Shown here: positions 22,814 to 32,293 of the stretch, piece by piece
Layout: each line of letters opens with the position of its first letter
Position numbering within the stretch: the first letter of the stretch is position 1
Origin: Rhizophagus clarus
Taxonomy: Eukaryota; Glomeromycota; Glomeromycetes; Glomerales; Glomeraceae
Reading direction: 5' to 3'
Length of the DNA stretch: 64,000 bases
Assembly: GCA_015698045.1 (NCBI GenBank)
Contig: BLAL01000201.1
Span: 1 to 64,000, forward strand
Notes under the pieces: model-generated
Database searches by the model: none
Told to the model about the DNA's origin: nothing
What the model saw: only the letters and a program-made list of their open reading frames with translations
Translations under genes and position numbers: made by a program

Positions 22814-22821
22814 TGTTTGGC

Positions 22822-23194
22822 ATTATCAATCTTATCAGGTTCATAAAAATTATTTATTCATGTTTGAGATGAATCAATATGACTTTTTTTTGAAGTAAAG
22901 TTAGCAACTTGTTCTTCAGCATATTGTTCAATAAAAGTAAATACTCTGTTTTGATTATTGAAGAAACTTTGAATAAGACAAAGTTAAATGTGCTTGCATT
23001 TGGGCTGACTCTTTCCAGTTTTGAGTCCAACCACAATATTTGCATTTACAACTAACATAACCTTCTTTTTTAGTACTGATATCATTAAAATGAGCCCAGA
23101 CAGGTCCTCTTTTTCTTCCTGGTTTTCCTTTTTCTTTATTTGTATTTAATAGTATGTCACTTGAATTTCCACCACTTGTTTCTTGAGTAGACAT
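22822..23194 (-). pseudogene. hAT transposase relic, BED zinc-finger N-terminus
   Basis: From ATG 23194 the frame reads MSTQETSGGNSSDILLNTNK, then RKRGPVWAHFNDISTKKEGY and VSCKCKYCGWTQNW..MQAHL. The Trp-x2-Phe start and the C-x2-C .. H pattern mark a BED-type zinc finger, the usual N-terminal DNA-binding domain of hAT transposases. A frameshift follows at about 22985. The gene continues left of element A at 20858. Confidence 0.75.
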
Positions 23195-25195
23195 TATAAT
23201 TAATATATAAAAATATGTAAAGAAATTTTATTTTATTTTTAATTAATACGCGTGTTAAAAAATATTTTAAATTTAGCATTTTTAAAACAAAGAAACAGAT
23301 TTTTTAAAAAAAATTAAGAAATACAACACATGATTATATTTTACATTTAATATAATTATATTTATCAAATCATATGTTGATTAACCTATTTTTATCTATA
23401 ATACTGGTGTAATTAATTTGACAGGTTAATTTAATTACAGTATATCAGTATTTTTAAAATTTGAAACTGTAATTATTATGGCATATTACGTTAGATATAA
23501 TGGCATAATTAAATTAATTACGCTGAGAAGTATAGGCTAGAATGTAGAATAGAACTAGTAGATAATAGTTAAAGAATAGTAAAAGTAGAAAACCAATTAA
23601 TCACTTAATAATAACTTTTTATCAATTATAAAACTTAAAAAATAGATAATAAATAGTTAAGAATAGTATAAACATTCCTCTCTACAGCAAACCTCAATAT
23701 AATAAAGAATATTATATAATGAATTGTTAATATAGAAGTAATAGAATAGATATTAATATATGAAAAAATTCTTGATTAATTAAATTTTATTAATTATAGG
23801 CTGTATACCATTATATAAGTAATAGTTATTTCACAGGAAGCCATGGATATCATTGATCATTACGGCAGAGCCATGATAATAATGATATTGAGGCTGATCT
23901 GTGAAATAATTAATTTATACTATGGAGACTAATGTCCTATATACAATTTTTAACTATTGATACACTTTTTAGCTTATTCTTTTAAATAAATATCATCCAT
24001 AAAAATATTAAGAAGAAAAATCATGGACAACTATTAGGAAACGTGGTATAAAGTAAAATTACAAAACAGTATATATAAAAATAACCCTTTTTATAATGAA
24101 TTTTTTATAATGAATTTTTTTTCCAGTAAAATGAAAATAACTAAATACTAATGACTCTATGATTATTTAATAAAATGATAATTTTTTTTTTTAAATATAC
24201 AATATATAAAGAGTACAGAATACTTTTTATAACAAATCATTTTAATAATGTCAAAATATCATATGTGCCGATTTGAAAAATTTGCCGATCATCAATTATG
24301 TGACGCAGTACCAATTAAAATCGATCAAAACCGTCCCTACATAAGAAAAAATAAGCCAAAAAATACTTAAAAAAACTTTTAAGACCTTTTCCAAAAAAAT
24401 TTACCTCTTTAACCTGAAACCAGTAGAAGAAATTTCTAAAAAAAGGAATAAAAATATTATAAAATTAGTTTATTTAAAAAAAAAAGTAAGAATAAGCACC
24501 AGAATAATGATTTAACGAAAAAAAATTGATTGAAAAATAATTAATAACGAATATCAAATAGATTTTAACTAAATAAACTAATCAATATATAATTTAAATT
24601 CACTAAAACATCGTTATTAATCTTAGAATTATTTATTTATTGAAAGATTATTTTTGAATAATTTTGCTGCCTAAATAAATTTTTTTTTATAAACTATTGA
24701 AAAAAAAATAAAAAAATAGCTCCAAGTTATATTTAATGTAAAATAACTACTAATATACTTGCCAAAATTCTCAACTTACATAATGTAAAAACTGGTGGAA
24801 AAGTTTGATGGGGAAGTTGATGGGGAGTTTAATATGGAGTTTACGAAAGAAAAAAATTTTTTAACGCTACTTTTGTTGAAGTAATTTCTTGATATTTGTG
24901 TCATATAATCATGTAGCATAAGAGTGATCCTTTTTGTGAAACTTATTTAACTTAATTTTTATCTAATTATCATCAAATTCCTTAATTTAGGTTAATTTTG
25001 TTAATTCCAAAAATCGGCGGATATGTTAAGTTGTATTATCAATTTTATTAGCTTTGTATTTGTACATTAGAATTAGTTTCATCTGCATGGTACTTATCTA
25101 TTATTTATATTTTATTTAATATCTAAAGGTATAAGGAAAACAAAACAAATAAAAAAGAAAAATTATAAAAGATATCATCCTCTAAAACAAGAAAT
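23195..25195. other. very AT-rich stretch, no supported gene
   Basis: Contains the hairpin at 23826-23909 and a 40-codon frame at 24248-24370 with an MCRFEKFADHQLCDAV segment. That frame is too short and isolated to call. Otherwise only low-complexity A/T sequence. Confidence 0.4.
23826..23909. repeat. 84-bp imperfect hairpin
   Basis: Ends TTATTTCACAG and CTGTGAAATAA are perfect inverses. Inside, GCCATGGATATCATT pairs imperfectly with AATGATATTGAGGC. It could be a tiny MITE or a structured RNA. Confidence 0.5.
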
Positions 25196-25199
25196 TGGT

Positions 25200-26545
25200 T
25201 AGAATAGATTCATTCTTCTTATGTCTAACTTTCCATCACTGGCATGTTAATAGCATAAACTAATCAATTGTTCTAATAGCTGCTTAATTTTCACCTTCTT
25301 TGAGTTGTTATGATGCTTGCTATTGGACTCTCCATTTTTCTTATTATTCTTTCTATTAAGGGGCATTAACTTGTCTGTTAAACTTCTGGAAAGTGTTGAG
25401 ATTCACTAAAGATTAATCATTATTTACTTTGCAGTTGTAATGTCTTTGTGGTCCAAGAGGTATATGGTTGGCTCCAGTTACTATTTTGAAGGATCTGGCC
25501 TGTTTGTGAGGTAATAGTTTATTGCCTAAGGAAAATTTCTTAGGTGGTCTTTTGGTAGAGCTAAAAGACGAGAGGAAGTGTCAGCACCAAGATAATTTTA
25601 CATTATTCCATTTTTGTTTACTTGAGGTTCTTCTGAAGAGCGTATCCCAAGTTGCAAAATACATTATGATCTTTAACTAGTTTAAATGATTGTAAATTGC
25701 TATTTATTAAGAACTGGCTTGATGTACCATTAGGAAAGAATGCTTCTGTAGTCATATCTTTAAGGATATTTGTGATGATGCCCTAGAATTTCTTGTACTA
25801 TTTTCATTCTGCTAAACTTCAGGAGGCAGGGTACTATTAGATTGGGATAGATCTGAGGAAATTATTCAGTCATCTTAATTATAAGCCTTCAAACAATTAT
25901 GGCTGGGTATAAGTCGAACCCTTACTGTTAAGTATTTTTTTTGCATATGTATGCTGACTAATACCACTTTATTCACTTATTGAGTTGTGTGAAAAGTTCG
26001 TAATTATTTTATTTGGCTTGGATATCATATATTACAAGGTCCAGTATGAGATTTTATTTGTTTAGGTCAGGCTAGTATCTTGTAATAATAAGATTGTTTT
26101 TTTCTGGACTGTCTTTTTCCTTTGATTTTTTAGTTGTAAAAGCTGTAGCATTATCATCATTTATGCTGAGATGCTTCAAAGTGGAAGAAGAGCCTAATAT
26201 TCAGTTATTTGCTCTGGTGATTCCAATCATGATTCATCAAGGGTAGAACTAGGTGATGCAATTAAAGAATTAGGTTGGCTGTTATCCCTAAGGAGTGCAA
26301 TTTTTTCTGCAACCTTCTCTTATTTCTTTAATTTTTTCTTCTGGTTCTTGGTTAAAACTGGTTTTCAGGAAGTAGATTTTTCGTCAGTATTAGAAATATC
26401 AGCACTAGATGGCGTGTTCAAGAAAGCAGTTGATTGGTACACGATGACAATATCCATTTCTATATTGGATAGCTCAATAGCTGGATCTATGCATGTGGCT
26501 TTTTCTTTGTCTCTTGCTTTCTTGATTTCTAATTAGTGCACCTTA
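25200..26545 (-). pseudogene. decayed protein-coding sequence of unknown family
   Basis: The minus strand carries long coding-like runs broken by stops. From the right: IKKARDKEKATCIDPAIELS, NIEMDIVIVYQSTAFLNTPS, KPVLTKNQKKKLKK, EKVAEKIALLRDNSQPNSL. Then near 26160 HLSINDDNATAFTTKKSKEK, near 25560 LGADTSSRLLALPKDHLRNF, and near 25330 NRKNNKKNGESNSKHHNNSK followed by KVKIKQLLEQL. Composition (K/E- and S/N-rich with a leucine-rich end) is protein-like, and several interruptions are TGA in contexts expected for CGA or CAA. I do not recognise the family; it could be the Gag-like or N-terminal part of a retroelement, or a host gene. Confidence 0.5.
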
Positions 26546-27664
26546 TTGATTATATCAATCTATTTCTTAACATCATGTGCAATTATATCAAGAGCTGAAA
26601 AATAAAAGATTCCAAAAAGTATACAGAAGCCCAGTGACTGAGGGTAGTGAACATACTAACTACTATTATTTGTTGTGTAGAGGCATTGGATCTGACTTCT
26701 TATATATTTGTGTTTATTCTGTAGTCATATAGTCATTCAAATATTTTAGCAGTAGCAGACGTGATTACTGTTATACCTCTACTAGCTAAGATAAGGCTGT
26801 AATAGTGTTACAAAAAAAAATTGTTAGTTTATTTTTTAACCTGACAGCAAACTCTTTCTTTATAGCTTCTACGTATATTAAGTTCATTTCTGCTGAAATA
26901 AGGTGGGGTTAGTTATAGTAAAAACATTCTAAACACAGAAAAAATAAAAATTTTTCTTCGACAAAAAATTGGGCTGAGTAATCAGCGAAAAGAGTTGTAA
27001 CTTATAATAATAAAAGCAATTGTAAAAATATAACTTTTATACTATTTACAAAAATTATTTGAAATAAAAAAGAATTAAAAGTGAAAAGTTATAATAAATC
27101 ATTTATAAATAAGAATAGAAAATTTACTTTATTATCTTTTTTTAATATTAGTAACTCTTAAAAATAAAAATTTTTTTCTATTAAATTTAATCATACTAAA
27201 AAACAAAATATTTATTTTCTGTTTAAAATAACTTTATCTTTTTTTATATATCTTATTTTATATTTTTTTAAATTTAAATCTTTTATTTCAATCATTTAAA
27301 TCTAAAAAAATCAATTTTTTTGAAATCAAATAAATTTATTTAAATCAAATAATTTTTTAGAACTACTTAATTAATTATTTTTTTTTTTATTAAAGTTTAA
27401 AGGTATTGATTGCATATAGATTTATTATATTGGATATGGATTAATACAAATTACTATTCAAACTAAACTATACATTTGAATTAGTAAAGACCTATCCTAC
27501 CAAATATCTATATTATTTGAAAACTATTAAAAGAATAAAGTGGTAGTGTGTAAAAAGAAAAGAAATATACTGCTAAAAGAAAAGGTAATATATTAAAGAA
27601 CAATATCAAATTACTCTAATGTTGTATACTACCTAAAGTTAATTGCTTCAAGTTTTTCTTGATA
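26546..27664. other. AT-rich spacer
   Basis: No recognisable coding or bordered repeat; long A/T tracts at 26820-27400. Confidence 0.4.
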
Positions 27665-27950
27665 ATCTTAAATAGTGTTCCGCAAACGATTTGGTCAAAT
27701 CAAATCAATTCGGATTTGATTTGAAGTTTGATTTGATTCGATTTGATAATTTTGATTTGCAAATCAAATCCAAACTTCAAAACAAGATTTGAGTTCAAAT
27801 CCAAATTAAAAAAAAAAGATTTGATTCGATTTCAAATCAAATTCAAATTAGCTTAAACTAATTCAATCAAATCCGAATCAAATCTGACAAATCCAAATCA
27901 AATCCAAATCAAATCGAATTAAATATACATGACCTGGTTAAACGTAATTA

Positions 27951-30538
27951 CAGGACCCCGAACAATACTAATGTATAAAGGCAGGGTCATGTGACTTGCC
28001 GATCTAATCAGATAATCCGAATATCCGATCATTTTTTTTAATCATTTATCAGTTTATTTTTGTAGTGTTGCCGGACGAAAGGCACGACCGGACTTTTGGA
28101 ATTAAGGTAAGGGAGGGGTTGGGGAAGGTGTTTCGTTGTTTTTTTTTTAATTAATTAAGTATTAACTTTTTTTTTTACTTTTTGTAGTGTTGCCGGACGA
28201 AAAGCACGACCGGACTTTTGGAATTAAGGTAAGGGAGGGTGAGAAATGTTTTTCGGTGTTTTTTTTAACTAATTAATTAATTATTTTTTATTTTTATTTT
28301 TTGTAGTGTTGCCGGACGAAAGGCACGACCGGACTTTTGGAATTAAGGTAAGGGAGGGGTTGGGGGAGGTGTTTCGTTGTTTTTTTTTTAATTAATTTAA
28401 GTATTAACTTTTTTTTTACTTTTTGTAGTGTTGCCGGACGAAAAGCACGACCGGACTTTTGGAATTAAGGTAAGGGAGGGTGGGGAAGTGTTTTTCGGTG
28501 TTTTTTTTAACTATTTAATTAATTATTTTTTTTTTATTTTTTTGTAGTGTTGCCGGACGAAATGCACGACCGGACTTTTGGAATTAAGGTAAGGGAGGGT
28601 GGGGAAGTGTTTTTCGGTGTTTTTTTTAACTATTTAATTAATTATTTTTTTTTTATTTTTTTGTAGTGTTGCCGGACGAAATGCACGACCGGACTTTTGG
28701 AATTAAGGTAAGGGAGGGGTTGGGGGAGGTGTTTCGTTGTTTTTTTTTAATTAATTAAGTATTAACTTTTTTTTTTACTTTTTGTAGTGTTGCCAGACGA
28801 AAAGCACGACTGGACTTTTGGAATTAAGGTAAGGGAGGGTTGGGGGAGGTGTTTCGTTGTTTTTTTTTAATTAATTAAGTATTAACCTTTTTTTTTATTT
28901 TTTTGTAGTGTTGCCGGACGAAAGGCACGACCGGACTTTTGGAATTAAGGTAAGGGAGGGTGGGGGAAGTGTTTTTCGGTATTTTTTTTAACTAATTAAT
29001 TGTTTTTTTTTTATTTTTTTGTAGTGTTGCCGGACGAAAAGCACGACCGGACTTTTGGAATTAAGGTAAGGGAGGGTGGGGAAGTGTTTTTCGGTGTTTT
29101 TTTTAACTATTTAATTAATTATTTTTTTTTTATTTTTTTGTAGTGTTGCCGGACGAAAAGCACGACCGGACTTTTGGAATTAAGGTAAGGGAGGGGTTGG
29201 GGGAGGTGTTTCGTTGTTTTTTTCTTTAATTAATTAAGTATTAACTTTTTTTTTTACTTTTTGTAGTGTTGCCAGACGAAAAGCACGACCAGACTTTTGG
29301 AATTAAGGTAAGGGAGGGTTGGGGGAGGTGTTTCGTTGTTTTTTTTTAATTAATTAAGTATTAACCTTTTTTTTATTTTTTTGTAGTGTTGCCGGACGAA
29401 AAGCATGACCGGACTTTTGGAATTAAGGTAAGGGAGGGTGGGGGAAGTGTTTTTCGGTATTTTTTTTAACTAATTAATTGTTTTTTTTTTTATTTTTTTG
29501 TAGTGTTGCCGGACGAAAAGCACGACCGGACTTTTGGAATTAAGGTAAGGGAGGGTGGGGGAAGTGTTTTTCGGTATTTTTTTTAACTAATTAATTGTTT
29601 TTTTTTTATTTTTTTGTAGTGTTGCCGGACGAAAAGCACGACCGGACTTTTGGAATTAAGGTAAGGGAGGGTGGGGAAGTGTTTTTCGGTGTTTTTTTTA
29701 ACTATTTAATTAATTATTTTTTTTTTATTTTTTTGTAGTGTTGCCGGACGAAAAGCATGACCGGACTTTTGGAATTAAGGTAAGGGAGGGTGGGGGAAGT
29801 GTTTTTCGGTATTTTTTTTAACTAATTGTTTTTTTTTTTATTTTTTTGTAGTGTTGCCGGACGAAAAGCACGACCGGACTTTTGGAATTAAGGTAAGGGA
29901 GGGTGGGGAAGTGTTTTTCGGTGTTTTTTTTAACTATTTAATTGTTTTTTTTTTTATTTTTTTGTAGTGTTGCCAGACGAAAAGCACGACCGGACTTTTG
30001 GAATTAAGGTAAGGGAGGGTTGGGGGAGGTGTTTCGTTGTTTTTTTTTTAATTAATTAAGTATTGATTTTTTTTTTATTTTTTGTAGTGTTGCCGGACGA
30101 AAAGCACGACCGGACTTTTGGAATTAAGGTAAGGGAGGGTGGGTGAAGTGTTTTTCGGTATTTTTTTTAACAAATTAATTATTTTTTTTTTTATTTTTTG
30201 TAGTGTTGCCGGGCGAAAAACACGACCGGACTTTTGGAATTAGGGTATTAAAACCCGAAAAAGAATAATAAAAATAAATAAATTTGGTATAAAATACCGA
30301 AAAAAAGTGAAAAAATAAATAAAATAAAATAAATTTTGGTAAATACCGAGTAATTTAATTTACCGAAATTAGTATTTTTTAAAAATAAATCCACGTATAT
30401 CTATTATAAACTCTACACAAACATAATATCCCAAATTGACCGATCTACGCAAACTCAATTTGTAGGTTTAAAAAGTAATTTCATATAAACTCTACGCAAA
30501 CCCGTATGTGAGTTATATTGGTATTATTCGGGGTCCTG
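27951..30538. mobile_element. inner TA-flanked element nested in element B
   Basis: Left end CAGGACCCCGAACAATACTA (27951) and right end the inverse of CAGGACCCCGAATAATACCA (ending 30538), each next to TA. This is the Tc1/mariner/pogo pattern: TA target, CAG start. The inverted match extends a few bases outside the TA (GTAATTACAGG on both sides), so the precise border is uncertain. Confidence 0.55.
28066..30244 (+). repeat. 19-copy array of 41-nt cores bounded by splice-site consensus
   Basis: Cores start at 28066, 28188, 28307, 28429, 28548, 28667, 28788, 28909, 29025, 29144, 29267, 29387, 29504, 29620, 29739, 29852, 29968, 30088 and 30204. Each begins TGTTGCCRGRCGAAA, ends TTTTGGAATTAAG and is 41 nt long. 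Each is preceded by a T run ending TTTGTAG and, in the first 18, followed by GTAAGGGAGGG. The 75-81 nt spacers match the length and layout of real introns in this window. Spacers come in two alternating types (a GTTTCGTTGTTT type and a GTTTTTCGGTRTTT type). The last core lacks the donor (TTAGGGTATT). Three successive spliced cores would meet a TAA, so no long open frame results. Confidence 0.9.
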
Positions 30539-30915
30539 TAATTACCGTAAATATTATTGGTAGTTACTGCAACCACATGATGTCCAACCCTCCTTAAACA
30601 CACTAAAGAAATACGTTTCGCAACATTTTTTTATTAATATTGCGTTGCAAAACGCATTTTTTTATTTAAAATTCAACAAATCAAACCAAATCACAAATCT
30701 ATTTGAATGAATTTGATTTGATTTGAATTTGAATTTGATTTGAATCGAATCAAATTTAAATCAAATCAAATCAAATTCAAATCAAATTTCAAATCAGATT
30801 TGAATGGTTTGATTCAAATCCAAATTCAAACTTTTCAGATTTGATTTGATCAAATCAAATTTCAAATCTAACCTGATTTGGTCTAATTTGATTTGTGCGG
30901 AACACTAATCTTAAA

Positions 30916-32089
30916 GTCTATTCAATTGCTTTACTTTAATTTAGATTATGATAATAAAGCTTTGTTTTTTTTCAGTTGATTAGTATATGAATCCTAGATC
31001 TTCAGATTTTTTATGTGAATCTATTAGAACTGGTAGCTGGAATTTTATTTTAATTGTGAAAAATTCATAAGAAGCTATCCTTCATCTTCTTGAAATGCTT
31101 AATCATAATCAAGGAAAAAACCTATAATTTCTTTTTCTTCTTGTTGAATGAGATAAATTGGATGTACTTGCATTATAAAACATGTTGTTCAAATCAGAAA
31201 GTGGGATTATTTATACACTTATATAGGTATTTCTAAAATTCAAAATAATTCACAATCTTTCTTTTTCTACCTGGTAATTTGATTTCTTTAAACATTTAAA
31301 TATTTAATTTATTTAGAAAAACTTTGTGTTGGGATTCTACTAAGTCATAAATTTAGGCAAATCAAAGATAACAACCTGGAATCTCTTGCATTTTTTTCAT
31401 TTTTTAAGAGATCATGAAATTGAGAACCATTAAGCAAATATTCCAGCAAGTAGTGTCATTCACTGTGTTTTATAATTAGAGAAAAATTCTGATATTAATA
31501 ATTTATATTGTACAGTCTTATATTTATACTAACACTTAGAAGATACTGATATAATATTACTTTAAGTGAATATGCGTTATAATAATATATAATTACTGTA
31601 TTCTATTTGGTTGGAATATCGTAGATAATGATGTTTTAAATAAAAGAATATCTATTTGGAGTTTAAAAACCTATAATAATATATGCTGGTTTATCCTTAA
31701 GTGCTTTAACTTTTTTTTTACCAGAATTGACTTTTGATATAGACGTTTAAGTATTTTATACTGAAAACTTGGTACGTGGTAGAAAAGTTAGCAGGAAGAT
31801 AGCAGTTAATGAAGAAGAAGCCTGTTTCTTTTTAATCTTCAAAAAATCTGAATTATTATAGTGAGTCTTATTCTTCTTCTTTATTTTTTTCTTACTTTGT
31901 TTTGTGTAAAAATTTTAGAATTATCACTATAAGTGTTTATATGAGTATCAGCAGTAGTTAATTGATACTATTCAGGTGATGAAATTTTCAAATTCATTTT
32001 CTATGAAATCTTAGAATTTGAAGTGCTAGACATATTTATGTGTACCTCTTTATTTAGGAGCTCAAAAATCTGAAAATTTTTATACTGTA
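30916..32089. other. AT-rich spacer
   Basis: No supported coding sequence; faint coding-like fragments occur but no frame could be followed. Confidence 0.4.
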
Positions 32090-32291
32090 CAGTCACGCAC
32101 ATCTCTATAAGTGCACCTTCTATAAGTGTACACAATATATAAATTCTCTCTAAGTGTACGGTAAACTTTAGTTCTAACTTATAAGAGTTCTTAATATTTT
32201 ATCTTCTATAAATACACTCTCTCTTTAAGTGTATATTCTACTATTTTTTTACTATGATCCTAAAGGAGGTGCACTTATAAAGGTATAACTG
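32090..32291. mobile_element. 202-bp mariner/pogo-type MITE
   Basis: Flanked by TA on both sides. Left CAGTCACGCACATCTCTATA, right the inverse of CAGTTATACCTTTATAAGTG. Both sides share TATAAGTGCACCT, and internal TATAAGTGTAC words occur in both orientations. TA target and CAGT ends are typical of Tc1/mariner/pogo derivatives. Confidence 0.75.
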
Positions 32292-32293
32292 TA

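Larger units (their letters stand above)
27673..30907. mobile_element. element B: non-autonomous hAT-type element (3,235 bp)
   Basis: Ends are identical 12-bp inverted repeats TAGTGTTCCGCA, flanked by the 8-bp direct repeat ATCTTAAA (27665-27672 and 30908-30915). Sub-terminal zones (27685-27930 and 30670-30895) are packed with AAATCAAAT / ATTTGATTTG words in both orientations. Between them lies a TA-flanked inner element with the mini-exon array. No transposase is encoded. The ends match the TAGKRTTCCRCA type of element A, so both were probably moved by the same hAT transposase. Confidence 0.85.

Noticed and set aside
24248..24370. 40-codon frame with several Cys/His residues
   Set aside because: Too short, no zinc-finger spacing, isolated in AT-rich DNA.
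28788..28828. Compensatory stem change in one mini-exon core (CCAG..CTGG)
   Set aside because: Both changes are CpG transitions and another copy (29267) has non-compensating changes, so methylation decay explains it better than structure.
28066..30244. CRISPR array
   Set aside because: Core and spacers are both repetitive, spacers are T-rich and of two recurring types, and the context is eukaryotic.
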